This document shows, piece after piece, positions 1 through 11,381 of a stretch of 64,000 nt of DNA (its first letter is position 1; the number at the start of each line of letters is the position of its first letter). Under the pieces are notes generated by a model that ran no database searches, was not told the origin of the DNA, and saw only the letters and a program-made list of their open reading frames with translations. This DNA comes from Phoenix dactylifera (lineage: Eukaryota > Streptophyta > Magnoliopsida > Arecales > Arecaceae): assembly GCF_009389715.1 (NCBI RefSeq), contig NC_052401.1, positions 1,724,843 to 1,788,842 of the forward strand. The letters run 5' to 3'. The position numbers and the translations under genes were made by a program.

Positions 1-595
1 AAATTTATCAACAAAATTATCTAACACACATACATACATACATACATACATACCTATATATACGCATACATACATATATACCTATATATACTTTTATCCG
101 GCTTTGTTATCTTTTATCCGGCTTTGTCAAAGAACTCTGCACCTCATTTATTTAAATATGAAGTAAAATTCATTAAACCCTCGAGAATAATTAGACGCTC
201 GATTATACAATAAACTAGGTAATTACAAAACCATCTTAACACACATACATACATACATACCTATATATACGCATACATACATATATACCTATATATACTT
301 ATACATACATACATACATAGATATCCGTATATATACAGATATACTTATATACATACATCTGCACACACGTATATATAGAGATATATATAGACCTAGATAT
401 ACATATATAGATAATCATATACGGACACACACACATACATACATATATACATAGATATACATATATATCATACACGTAACATTAGATTCTTCCAAATCAC
501 TTTCCCTTTCAGGCTTAGCTTCTAATAGGAGTCAATTGCAACGTGGATGGAATAAAGCTTGTTCTTTTCAGGTTCAAAATTTAATCAGTTCGACA
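1..595. repeat. Low-complexity TACA/TATA repeats within a PRR intron
   Basis: This stretch lies downstream of the second PRR exon on the minus strand, so it is inferred to be intron 2, which runs off the left edge. Most of 20-480 is built from short TACA, CATA and TATA units. A block of about 60 bp beginning with ACACATACATACAT at about 24-91 recurs at about 240-299, so the array contains a larger duplication. The unit TTTTATCCGGCTTTGT is also doubled near 92-128. No exon matching the rest of a receiver domain is visible on the minus strand here. Confidence 0.7.
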
Positions 596-601
596 ACTTA
601 C

Positions 602-1088
602 TGATGACTGGAATGTTCTTGCACTCCTCCGAGCCCATAATCTTGGAGAGAAGCCCGATTCCCGAAAGCGAAGGCATCGCAACTTCGGTCAGCACAAGAT
701 CGAAGTTGCAGTGCTTCTCCTTCAAAACATCCCATGCCTTGATCCCATCTGCCACTGCCGCCACTGCCGCCCAACCCAAGAATAAAAACGACCTCAAATT
801 TCTTCTCTATCGAACCAAATAAGAAGAGGGGAAGAACGGGAGAAGAAGTGGAGAGTCACCGTGGTAGCTGCATTTCCGGAGGAGCACGGCGACGATGTGG
901 CGAGTGGAGTCGTCGTGCTCGACGAGCAGGACCCGGATGGATCTCCTCGGGAGGAAGCTCTCCCACCGGATCACCTGCCGCTCGGAGCTCTGATTCGCCG
1001 GCCGCAGTCCCCTGCCGGCGCCCGATCCCGCCCTGCCCTGGCCGTCCGGCGCGACGCCCTCCACCCCATCCGTCGCCCCAGTCTCCAT
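602..1088 (-). CDS. PRR: Pseudo-response regulator (PRR5/7/9 clade), first two coding exons, partial
   Basis: PRR proteins are nuclear transcriptional repressors of the plant circadian clock. Two minus-strand exons are visible: exon 1 at 1088-860 and exon 2 at 763-602, separated by a 99-bp intron starting GTGACT and ending GGCGGCAG. Exon 2 ends at a consensus donor, GTAAGT. Joined in phase they give 130 residues. Residues 1-40 are Gly/Ala-rich, followed by [12 protein letters not shown] and the start of the receiver domain ([13 protein letters not shown]). The phosphoacceptor region reads [14 protein letters not shown], with Glu where true response regulators have Asp, as expected for pseudo-receivers. 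The ATG at 1088 follows a CTT-rich leader. The remaining receiver, variable region and CCT domain lie beyond position 1. The sequence mixes PRR5/9-like and PRR7-like residues, so I do not fix the subclade. Confidence 0.88.
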
Positions 1089-1610
1089 CGAAGAAGAAGA
1101 AGAAGAAGAAGAGAGAAAGGGATTCGTTGGGGGCTGATGGTGGAAGACTTAAAAGGGAAGGGAAGGGAAGGAAGAAGGGGAGGGGGGCTTGGAAATATCT
1201 TGGAAAGGTGCCACGTCAGCGAGGTGAAATCAAATCAAAAGCCTCGGAGCGCGGGGTGGGAGATGGGCAAACTTGGCCGCCCCGGAAGTCACTACTTGCT
1301 GCCTCGCTAGATATTTTGCTTCCGGGATTTTTTTAACCTTCCTCCTTCTCGACTCAGCCGCTCTTCTAATCCTTTTCTTTTTCTATTTATTATTTTATTT
1401 TATTGTTTTATTTTCTAGGGAGGAGCAACGGCTTTGGACCGACACGGTCACACGGGTGGCCCAAGCGCGGGCCACTCACTGCCGGGCGACCGCTAATCTT
1501 GATCTTTTTGCACGTGAGATGCATGTGCTAGCTATTTCTTGGCTTTCTTTATGCGCTCCTTCTCTATAGCCGTTGGATATCACACGGGCGACCAATTAAG
1601 GTGAGGCTTA
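1089..1610 (-). promoter_or_regulatory. PRR promoter and 5' leader with evening element
   Basis: The leader directly before the PRR ATG contains a CTT trinucleotide run (GAA on the plus strand, about 1086-1113). An exact evening element, AAAATATCT on the minus strand, lies at 1309-1317, about 220 bp upstream of the ATG. A near match, AAATATCT on the plus strand, lies at 1193-1200. A CACGTG G-box is at 1511-1516 and a CCACGTCA ACGT-core site near 1210. Evening elements are bound by CCA1/LHY and RVE-type MYB proteins, which are known to control PRR genes. Use of these sites here is inferred. No clear TATA box was chosen. Confidence 0.6.
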
Positions 1611-2030
1611 GGGATGGCAACAGCTCGGATTAGATCAGATACGGATTATATCAAAAATTTGTCAATGTAAATCCTACTTATTTATTAAATAGATAATCCG
1701 ATCCAACCATTTATTAAATAGGTCAAGTCATGTTAAACGTGTTAAGCGGATTTTTAAGAGATTAAATAGATTTAAATAGAATAAAAAGGTTAAGCAGCTG
1801 AGTTATATAAATTAAAAATAGGTTATACAAGTATCAAACGAGTTAAACAGATTTTAAACAAGTTAAGTGAATTGAGTAACGATCCAACCTAATTATTAAA
1901 TGAGTTAAAATGAATTAAATAGATCAAAGGTCAAAATCTGAATCTAACCTATTTATTCTAGATGAGTTGACCATTTATAACCTAAATCTATTTATATGTA
2001 AAACTTAAATCTGCTTACGCGGCTCGTTCT
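1609..2030. repeat. AT-rich hAT-like non-autonomous remnant
   Basis: The sequence begins TAGGGATGGCAACAG, resembling the TAGGGxTGxxAA terminus of the hAT-like elements at 5814 and 15945 in this window. It continues with degenerate ATTTATTAAATAGRT motifs typical of that repeat class. No matching right terminus or target duplication was found, so the element is probably truncated or too diverged. Confidence 0.4.
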
Positions 2031-4325
2031 CCAAAAGCGAGAGTTGCATACAGGAAGCGAGAGTTGCATACAAGAAGCCATGCTTCCAAAGATTTGCTAG
2101 TCATAGTCATATAATTTTTTTCTTAATTTAGCCTCTCTCTTTTTTCTTGATGATTGCACACAGTCATTAACAAAATATGCCAAGGAGAAATTCACTTTTT
2201 TGGGTGCTTCACTAGCGTTGACTTTGCTGAATTCTTAGTTGAAAACTCGGATGTAGTGGGCACTTCATAAAATTATGCTCATGATATCTCAAAGTTGTGG
2301 ACCACTAGGTTGAAAAACGCAAGGCCTTGTGCCTCCATGGAAGCACAAACCTTTGTCTCCCATTGCCTCTCCACGTCATTAGGTGGGCATCATGACATTC
2401 AGGGAAAGCATAGAATCTCATCTTGAGTGCGTGTAAGAATACTCACTCATGTGAGCTAATTTGACAGGGATGTTTTCTCAAAATGCCATGCACTTATGTC
2501 TGTTATTCTGATGGATACTTGATTTATGCTACAAAATGGATGTATTTATCTTCTCATTAAGAGAACTTATGTTATATCTAAAAGTAGACTCAGAGTTCAA
2601 CCATTTTAGTCCAAGCCAAATTCAAAATAGATTTAGATTAATTGGAGCAGTTAATTAACATGTGTCCATAAGATGTGGCGCCTCGACCATCCCATGACAT
2701 ATTTTTCAATTGGATGGAATTTTTTCTACATGTTATTGAAATTTTTTCATTGCAGAATTGAAATATCCAGCCATCTTTCCACCTGAAAATATCGAAGTCA
2801 CTTGGATAAAAATATATCATGCCCAAGTGCCAAGCTTATGCTTAGTTGATATGCTAAACGAGCGGATATAATAGTTTTATAGAATATTAGTTTCGCCACT
2901 CTCTATAGACGATCTTTGCATCTAAAAGATAGTACTTTTCAAAATCATATGTAAACTTTTTGATACTGACTGCTTGATAAATTTTACAAAAACAAGTTTA
3001 TAAAATTTAACTAAATGGGTTTTATAAAAATAATAGTCTTGTTATTTTTGTAAATCCATTTTGACAAAATCGGTAATTAAAAAATTTGAAAGCGAGGTTT
3101 ATGAAAACCAAGTCCCCCTCCGTTTTTCATAAAATATGTTTTGCAGAAATCATGTTTTAAAATTATCTATTTTAGTAAAACTCACAGGTAACCAAACTGT
3201 TCCTTTAAATTCAATTAAATATATTCTACTACAGAAAATGGTTCAATGAAACTTCACTTGCTATGCTGACGCGAGATTAGTGTGAGCGGCCGGTATACCA
3301 AAAGAAAAAAAAAAGCTTCACTTGCTCTGCTCTTGGATTTGCACATAACTCCGAGGCATGAAGACTTAATTGCAATACCCATGTATCTTATCTTATAAGG
3401 GTTTATGTGTAAATGGTTGTGTATAATAGAAAGCAATGTTGGCAATAGCATATGGACATTAGATCAAATTCAACACAAGGATTATTACATATAACTCCTA
3501 AAATTTCAAGAAATAGAAATTTATTTGCAATATTTACCATAATGGATTATGAGTAAATCTCCTAGGTTAATTAATGAGGAATCAGAAAAAAATGATTGCC
3601 AATTTCAGTTCGGATTTACCATAAACATTATCATGTATAACTCCCTATGGAGTATTAATATATCACCACATTATCATAAATCTAACATACATGCATATGC
3701 TATATAAATTTTAGAACAGGCCAAGTTGAGCTATTGGGCTCGTAAATCATTGCCCAGTCATTGGAGTGGCAACTTGCCAATTACCCAGGTGGATTGCAAA
3801 ATAGCTATGCCAGTTCATGTCAAGCATTGTACGTCGTTTGTTTGAGGATACTATGGTACATGCTAGGACTAGAACTTATCTTAAACATGTCGGAACGAAG
3901 TTAGACTTGTCATGGGTCAGATGACCATCCTGCTCGCTTGAGCTCGAAGTATTTTGGATAGGCCTGAATCTCAATTTTAAGCCTAGTAAATTGGGCGAGA
4001 CTTGAAATATGTGCCCTTCTTGTTAAAATGGGATGGACTTAGGTTTACTTCAACTTGGCCTGAGCCCATTGCCGGCATTATTTCTATTCCGTCCGGATGA
4101 GCGTCAAGAAACTTGGAGCCTTAGAAAACTCAGTTGGCTAGCGGAGAAAGATGGTGAGTCTTGAACGGCAAAGAGGTTGGTGGGCACGACATGCCACCGA
4201 TGTCTAATCAGCTAGAAAGATGGTAATAGAGATCGAAGGGAGGATAGAGAGGAGTACAAGTTAAGGTGCCTTAACCTTCAAAGACTTTCACCAGCATCAT
4301 ACTACCATTTGAAGGTCAATAATGA
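2031..4325. other. Gene-free AT-rich stretch
   Basis: No coding region is recognised. The only structure noted is a small tandem doubling of GCGAGAGTTGCATACA at about 2036-2076. The remainder is AT-rich without long open frames or recognisable transposon ends. Confidence 0.6.
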
Positions 4326-4572
4326 TACGTAGCGCTAAGTTATAGCAGAAGAATATAGCATTAAGCTATGGTAAAAGGATATGGCACTAGATTATAGTAG
4401 GGGTAGAATGCTAAGCTATAGTAAGGATGTAGCGTTGAACTATGATAGGGGTGTAGTGTTGGGCTACAGCAAGGGTGTAGCGTTGGGCTACGATGAGGAT
4501 ATGGTGTTGGGCTACGATAAGGATGTAGTGTTGGGCTACGATAAGGATGTAGTATTGGACGATAGTAGAAAG
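4326..4572. repeat. Degenerate 24-bp minisatellite, about 10 units
   Basis: About ten head-to-tail 24-bp units of the type GATGTAGTGTTGGGCTACGA occupy this interval; the last four units are the most alike. Because 24 is a multiple of three, the plus strand from 4381 stays open for 64 codons with the eight-residue period VVLGYDKD. That open frame is best explained by the repeat period and is not called as a gene. Confidence 0.75.
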
Positions 4573-4871
4573 TAAAACTAAAATAGAAAGTAGATTAAAA
4601 TAAAAATAAAATATAAAAATTTACTGAATTGATTGTCAAAGGATTTTCATATAAAGTATAATTTCAGTATTTATATTGCACTGAAAATGACTACCCACTC
4701 TGCGAGTTCCCATTCATGTCTGGCCATAAAAGGTAGACTAAAACTAAAATAGCAAATAAAAATTTATTGGATTAATTATCGAAGAATCTTCCTATAGAGT
4801 ACAATTCTATTATTTATACTACAATAAAAAATGACTACCCATTTTACCAGTTGTCATTTACGTCTGGCCTC
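4571..4871. repeat. Diverged tandem duplication, unit about 150 bp
   Basis: Two adjacent blocks, about 4571-4726 and 4730-4871, share the same order of motifs: an AAACTAAAATAG start, AAAAATTTA, a TATAGAGTA-type block, AATGACTACCCA and a GTCTGGCC end. They are clearly related but considerably diverged. The duplication directly follows the 24-bp minisatellite, so both may belong to one old transposon. No coding content is seen. Confidence 0.6.
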
Positions 4872-5813
4872 CACTCCTGATAGTTCTAATAATTGACGTC
4901 GGTTATCTTCTACTATGCACGTTCGATTGTACTATCGCCCTGCATTAATTATCAGACCGATAATTATACTTTATTGGTCATAGCTCATATTGGTCGTTTC
5001 TTTCGCTTTAGCCTATGATATAGACTACACTATCATGCACTTGAGAATCTCTAAGATCAATTCAATTGCCTCGGCCCTCTTCACATGATTCGTCATCAAT
5101 CATGGTCAAGGCTTAATTCTTCATTTATTGGCCGAAGCCCCCTTCTTCGATTTGTGTTTCCACACTTGGTGGAACTTATCACGGCCACACTCTATTAGGC
5201 CCAATAAGAGTTATATGACTTTCACCTATTTTTGACTTCACCCAAAGTGGCTTGCATGGTGCTTACTTGTAGCTACCTTTTGGGTTGTTGAGATATGGTG
5301 TAAATATCGGCTCAGCCTGAGTCGTATATAATATATAATTTATACTTATGTTTTAGCAATATAGTTTGGGTGACCAAAAAAATAATTAATAACATCTTTT
5401 TCATATGCCAACACTTCTTATGAACAACCATAAATGCAAATTCACGAGCTTTTCCAATCCTTTTCAAATATTTAACTTTTACAAGTGTTTTTTTTAAAAT
5501 GAGAAAGAAAAGTTTAGTAAAATCGAGGCCCGGCTTGTTACCTAAAGTTTGAGTAAGCATCGAGCTTGGACCTAAGAGGTATGCCCAAAGGCTGAGCCGG
5601 GTTGAGCTCGAGCCTCACTAATTTCAGTTATATCTCTTGTTGAGCCCAGCCGGAACAGGACCCAACCCAATCTAGGTACAGTACAACCATTATTGTCCTC
5701 CTATCCCATTGATCAATCATCAAATTTCAATCCCATCGTCCGATTATCCTTCCCTTGACCCCCGATTGAATTCAAGCAAATAATGCTAGCTTCTCAACAA
5801 GGACTCTCACACC
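4872..5813. other. Gene-free stretch with old GCTCGG-type repeat
   Basis: No gene is recognised. The segment around 5290-5670, and a related one at 3890-4080, carry GAGCTCGA, GCCCGG and TGAGCC motifs typical of an ancient dispersed plant repeat. The same motif set recurs at 54530-54920. Termini are not resolved. Confidence 0.4.
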
Positions 5814-6954
5814 TAGGGTTGCAAACGGATTGGGTCAGAACGGGTCATGAGTGATCCCGACCCAACCTCGTTCCCTATTTGGGTCCTAATGTTGGACCCA
5901 GACCTAAACCCAACCTAATAGAAGATCAGGTTGAGTCAGGTCAAATCCATGGCTAAAATTTCTGACCCAACAGGCCGTTTGGATTGGATCAGGTCCATAT
6001 ATAACCCAATCCCAACCCAATAAATTCGGGTCTGGGTCGAGTCCGGGTTGGGTTCGAGTCAAATCTTGTACTTGTCATTCTCTTTATTTGGTTTCTTTTG
6101 TAATGAGTGAAAACTACAGAAAGCAGGTTATGCAGCACTATATAAGTGAAAGTGCACAAACATCAAGAGTTGATGCTATTACAAACTAACCTAATAATGA
6201 TAGGCTCAACCATATTAACTTCAAGAAAAATTTTCTGTTCATGTATATAATACTTTTTTTGAGTAGAAAAAGAATTGCATCTATGGTAATCTTTTTTACT
6301 CGCCAGTGATATTCCCTGAATTTGTTAGAATGCATCTACTACTATTTTTTCTAAACATACTACTAGAAAAGCATATATAGGCCAAGATAAGGAATATAGT
6401 TTTGATAATGACGTATGACAAAGTTCAACAGCTACAAAAAAAACTCATCATGAACTCATCTCATTCCATATGGCAAAATTAATTTTATTTTACCTTCATT
6501 AGTTTGAACTTTTTTCTTAAAAGAACATTATTCCCATTTGATATAACCAACTTAAGCCTTAATATAAAATTCATACCATTTGACAATACACAAAAGACAA
6601 TCTTTTTCATTCCTTTCGTCCTCAAATATAAGTAGAGATTAGACGAATAAAGTTTGAGATCCCTAAGCATCCCTGTAAGCCCTAATGGTGTGCCAGGTTC
6701 GCGTTGAATCAGGTCGGGTCAGGGTCAGATTAAGTCGGATCATAGGGTTGGAAACTTAGAATTGCCTCAAAAATTAAATAGGTTGGGTCGGATCCGATTA
6801 AGTCAGAATTTAGTAAACTTAGATCTGACTGGAAAAATAAAAGGGTTCAATTTTAGAGCCCTACTCGATCCCATAAATTTTTTGGAACAGGTTGAATTGT
6901 ATCTAAACAGATTGGCCTGGGTTGGGTTGTGGGTCAAGCCCATTTGCACCCCTA
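5814..6954. mobile_element. hAT-like non-autonomous element, about 1.1 kb
   Basis: The left end reads TAGGGTTGCAAACGGATT and the right end, read on the minus strand, TAGGGGTGCAAATGGGCT, forming an imperfect terminal inverted repeat. Subterminal GGGTCGGGT/ACCCAACC motifs are frequent at both ends. The flanks CTCACACC (5806-5813) and ATCGCACC (6955-6962) match at six of eight positions, consistent with a decayed 8-bp hAT target duplication. No transposase frame is present. The right end lies only 147 bp from the start codon of the NHL gene at 7102, so the element forms most of that gene's upstream region. Confidence 0.6.
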
Positions 6955-7101
6955 ATCGCACCCCCCTCCCCTCCCCTTCCTCTTAAGAACGAAGCAAAGT
7001 GAGCCTCCACGCGCTTATCGCCGTACACGATCCTCCTCCCCCCTTTCGATTCCTCTCTGCTCTCTCTCTCTCTCTCTCTCTCTCTCTCGAGCGAGCGAGC
7101 T
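6955..7101 (+). promoter_or_regulatory. Proximal promoter and CT-repeat leader of NHL gene
   Basis: This short interval between the hAT-like element and the start codon contains a pyrimidine-rich run with a (CT)n microsatellite at about 7060-7088. CT runs of this kind are common in plant 5' leaders. No convincing TATA box was found. Confidence 0.5.
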
Positions 7102-7956
7102 ATGAGTTCGGCGAGCGATCCCAAACCGGTGGTCACTGGCTATCCCGCCGCACCCCCGCCACCCGCGGTTGGCGCCGCCTACGCCACCACCGGCACCGCC
7201 TATTCCTACTCCGCCCCACCACCCCCCTCCGGCGGCGCTGCCTATCCCACCGCCGGCACCGCCTACCCCTACGCCGCACCGCCGCCCCACGCCGCCCTCT
7301 ACTATTCCTCCCACTACCCCAACGGGTCGGCGCCGCCTGCGGCCCCCTACGGCCCCCCCGCCCGCCCCCACACCCGCTTCCTCAGCCGCCTTCTCGCCGT
7401 CGCCGTCGCCTTCTTCCTCCTCATGGGCCTCGCTACCCTCATCCTCTGGCTAGTCCTCCGCCCCCGCCTCCCTGCCTTCGCTGTCTCCTCCGCCTCAGTC
7501 TCCGCTTTCAATCTCTCCACCTCCCAGCAGGTTCTCTCCTCGGACTTCGACCTCTCTCTCTCCGTCCGGAACCCTAACCACAAGATGGGCATCTACTACG
7601 ACAGCGTCGCCGCTGCCGTCTTCTACGGATCCGACGCCATCACCGAGACCTCCCTCCCGCCGTTCTACCAGGGCAAGGGGAATGCCACCACCGTCCGGGC
7701 GCGCCTCGTGGCTGCGGCGGCGTACGTCGATGCCGACGTCGCCAAGGGGATCTCCTCCGATCGAGGCCCCGGCGACGGCGTCGTCAATTTCCATGTTAGG
7801 GTTTTGGCGTGGGTTAGGTTCCGCGCCGGGGCGTGGAGGACAAGGCGGCACGTGATGAGAGTCTACTGCGACGACGTCCCCATAGGGTTCAAGAACGGGA
7901 CGGCGACCGTTGGATCCCTGGTGGGCTCACCAAAGCAGTGCGAAGTTGATCTCTGA
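7102..7956 (+). CDS. NDR1/HIN1-like (NHL) LEA_2 membrane protein
   Basis: Intronless gene for a 284-residue protein. NHL proteins are single-pass plasma-membrane proteins with an outward-facing LEA_2 (LEA14-like) domain; several act in defence and stress. Residues 1-95 are rich in Pro, Ala and Tyr and would be cytosolic. A 20-residue unit is doubled there (about 24-43 and 44-63, each containing TGTAY or AGTAY). One membrane segment spans about 96-119 (LLAVAVAFFLLMGLATLILW). The LEA_2 domain follows with the family signature RNPNHKMGIYYD at about 156-167 and LPPFYQG near 185-191. A C-terminal Cys precedes the end (CEVDL). The ATG at 7102 directly follows the CT-rich leader. Coding DNA is very GC-rich compared with its surroundings, typical of monocot single-exon genes. 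The specific role is unknown. Confidence 0.92.
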   Translation: MSSASDPKPVVTGYPAAPPPPAVGAAYATTGTAYSYSAPPPPSGGAAYPTAGTAYPYAAPPPHAALYYSSHYPNGSAPPAAPYGPPARPHTRFLSRLLAVAVAFFLLMGLATLILWLVLRPRLPAFAVSSASVSAFNLSTSQQVLSSDFDLSLSVRNPNHKMGIYYDSVAAAVFYGSDAITETSLPPFYQGKGNATTVRARLVAAAAYVDADVAKGISSDRGPGDGVVNFHVRVLAWVRFRAGAWRTRRHVMRVYCDDVPIGFKNGTATVGSLVGSPKQCEVDL

Positions 7957-10900
7957 GTACGTATGTTGATATTCCCTTCCTTTCTTGAATCATCTTCGGA
8001 GTGGTAATGGTATAGGTAGTAGATGTGATATTGTAATTATCTGTGGTGTCGATGTCGACTGATACTCTGACATTTGGTATCCTTTAAACTAGATTTTAAC
8101 ATGGATAATGCTCACCGGAAGATAGAGCGGTCCTTGATTTTAACTAGTGTGAGTGAGATTTTGCTTTTCCTTAGCATGTCCTTGATTTGTACTTTTCACT
8201 CTTCATTGCGGTTTTTGTTGTGTAACCATAATTCAAAATTGATTGTGCTTGCTATTAATGAGAAACGTTGTCACTTTTGCGACATTGAGGAGTGAGATTT
8301 TGCAGCAACAAATGAATTTTGATAGGGCATTGTTGTTGAGGATCATGATTTTAGGTTTCATACATCATATATGGTGTGGCATTGAGCGGGGTGAAAATGT
8401 CAGGTTTTAGCTAGATATCTTGTGTGCAGGAGTGTCCATACTTGCCAGCAAGTTTCCGAAACAAGTGGTGCATGATCAAACCTGTGTCATTCTCGACTGA
8501 AGGGAAGTTCTTCGAGTATCTTGCCACATTAGATTCATCGTAGTTGAATTTACTAGGAATTCCGATGGCTTTCTTACATGAGAAAATATTCTATGCTCAA
8601 TATAGGAATTCCATTGTTGATGCAGAATTTTGCAATCTTTTTTGTCGCATCTATTAAAAGCGCATATTCTGCTGCACTCGTAAGACCTCGAGTTATTTCA
8701 GCTCCTAAATGAAGCTGAACTTGTTTTTTTGCATACTCAACATCATTCACAAAGCCAAAAGTAGAGACTAAGGTTGCTGATGTTCTCATTAGATGGTTGA
8801 CAATCTTTGTTTAGGAAAGTGGCTTCCATACATGGTTTGTGATCACCTCCAACTATTATTTAAAGGTTGCGACCAACCTTTAGAAAACTTTTTGGACATT
8901 GATGGGTACAAAAAGCTCATGTTTCCTAGTGCATTTTATCATCAAATTAACAATTAAGCAAAGGTGATCAACCAAAGTCTCGAATATCTTTAATGATCGT
9001 TGGTTGGTCATAACACCTGTGTACATCAACTTAATTTATAGCATTATTGAGAAAATTAAATTCTAGAGGCAAGGGCATGTCCGAGGAGTGGGCTGGGGTC
9101 ATGGCTCCCATTATCGGAAAGCACATAAAACTCTCTTAGAGATATCTTGTGGGCCCCCAATCTATTATATATAGGCATTCGCTCCCACAATCTCTATTAT
9201 ATACTGAATTTCTTCAATCCAATGATTCCTTGAATCTCTTCAATCCAATGATTCCTATTGTAACTCCATTTTCTCCAAAATTGTTTCTTTTATAACTGAT
9301 CTCTTCCTTCCTTTCTAGTCCTATCCACATGTAAACATTCAAACCTATGGATCCCACTACTGTCGAAAGAGAGAAAGTTGAGGTATAATACAACTATCAA
9401 TAGCCTTTTATGTTACTTGGGTTTTCTCCAATAAGTTGGAGGCATGCATGATACATCATAGGATTTAAGTATGGTTTATCTAGAAAATAAATTGTAGATT
9501 TTGGCATGATAGTTGCTTGGGTGAAATAGGCTGAGAATCATTTGACAACTTTATTCATGTTAAATTTTCAGCAAAAAACTCCATTAATGTTCATTAAAAT
9601 TTCAATGAGCATGAACAACCAAAAGGAAAATTAAAAGCATGCACACAGAGAGAGAGAGAGGGAGAGATATCATCGTATCTCTTCTTCAAATACCTTTTTT
9701 CTTGCAAAGAAATTTCATTGTCATATTACTTCTTTGCTTCTTTCTTATTGCCCTATTTTGGTATTTGGCCATGACTCTTAGGACCAGTGAGGTGTGAAGT
9801 GCCATTCTATGTTCACCATCGTTGTTGCTCTTACATGGTTAATTGAAGAGATTGTTTTTCAGTACTACTAAATGATTTGTGAGACTTGTTTCTTAAAGAT
9901 TGTTCAGCGAAGGTAGACACAATTGTCATCAATTTTGTGGGTAAAGGTTTTTAGATTTCAATTGCTAAGGCAAAACAATCATCACCTAAATTCAGTTTGT
10001 GTGGCAATCAGCAAGGCCATGCCTGGATTTTGGGGATCTTCAAGATGTGCTGAAAAAGGGGGACATTATGGATGACACATTCATGTCCTAAAAGTCGGCT
10101 TTCAAGAGGTATTACCACATGTTGCAAGAACAAAGGGGATCTTAGTAAACATCAGGAAAAGGTAGACAATTGGAGAAGTACTTGTATAAAATATCACTTA
10201 GCTCAAGAATGTGCCAAGACTAAGGTAATCGTTTCATTTTGTTTCGCATGACTATGCTCTTGGTTGTGAAGGAACCTACAAGAGTGTCATTTTGTGCTGG
10301 AGAAGTTGGATTATCACACCTGATCTTCGAGAAGTTTTCAGCAACATTTAGAGCTGGTGGGCGAATAAATGATGACAATTTTGCATGCTTAGAGAGGTGA
10401 TTTTAAATAGCACTTCTTGGGACATCTTGCGGGAGCTTATGATGACATCTCACAAAACTAGGAAGCGCATCATCTAATTAAGTTAAAGAAAATTGGCAGA
10501 TCTTGATAGGAGATTGACATGAAGCTTTTGATAGTCTAGTTACATGCACCTATGAATTGCCTCGAGTTTGTGACTTGTAAGGTGTCAAAACTGTTCTAAG
10601 ACAATGACCCAAGCAAGGTTATTGGATATCAGATTTGTTTTCATTGAGGAGGTTGGGTGATTATAAATCCCTTGATTTTCAATTAAGAGAGGATCAAGGT
10701 AAAAAGTATTCATAACCTTCAAATGCCATTATAAAACAAACTAAGGTCATTCCTACCTAGAATTTTATGGAAGAAAATTGATTGGGCTACATAATGTTAA
10801 TATGTTAGAAATATAGTTTTAAATTTAAGCTCATAGAGATTTTAGGATAGCATGGCATTGCCAAACATGATATGATTTTTATATCTCTAGTGAAGACCAT

Positions 10901-11195
10901 TGGAGAAGGTGATTATCTAGTTGGGTTTTGAATAACTTTTTCTCCAAATTTGATGGACCTCGTTGGTGTTGGCTTAGGAGGACCATCTTTCTTTTAGGTA
11001 CAAAAATAGGGTATCCATTATAAGATCTTAGTAGTAATTATTTTATCATGGTCAGCTCCATAATTTGTTACTTATGTGGTTATCTTTAAACAAATGTATG
11101 GGAACTCTTCAACTTCAAATCCAATCTAATGATTCTTCTTCAATATTGTATTGGAGGAACCTTATTGAAGAGCCTAAATTTTCATTGGAGAAATC
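7957..11195. other. Gene-free stretch, probably old repeats
   Basis: No gene is recognised on either strand. A 71-codon minus-strand open frame at 8574-8789 has no recognised domain. A short duplicated motif, CTTCAATCCAATGATTCC, occurs at about 9212-9229 and 9238-9255 near a TATATATAGGCATT motif and could be part of a decayed LTR. A (GA)n run lies at about 9648-9664. Confidence 0.5.
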
Positions 11196-11381
11196 AAGGT
11201 ATGCCGTCTCGATTCCAGACCCTGTACCGGTACCTTATCATCACGATATCGGTACGTCGATACGGGAGCCGATTCAGTGTATCGAGCATCGGAATGCCTC
11301 CTATACCATGTACCGGTATCGAACCGATACAGTACAATACGCTCCATACTATTCAGTTCGGTATAGTATGGCGCACCATGG
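11196..11381. mobile_element. GTACCGG-rich MITE-like element (older relative of 17387)
   Basis: The element is dense in ACCGGTAC, CGGTAC and GATACGG motifs and resembles the element at 17387-17571. The left end reads AAGGTATGCCGT and the right end, on the minus strand, CATGGTGCGCCATAC, an imperfect inverted repeat. Flanks AGAAATC (11189-11195) and AGAAATT (11383-11389) may be a decayed target duplication. There is no coding capacity of its own. Confidence 0.5.

Noticed and set aside
848-1336. Plus-strand open frames of 149-162 codons over the PRR first exon
   Set aside because: They are antisense to the clear PRR exons and consist of Arg/Pro-rich text expected from GC-rich antisense.
7015-7592. 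Several long frames in other phases over the NHL gene at 7102
   Set aside because: GC-rich shadows of the NHL coding frame; their peptides are low-complexity Pro/Arg/Gly.
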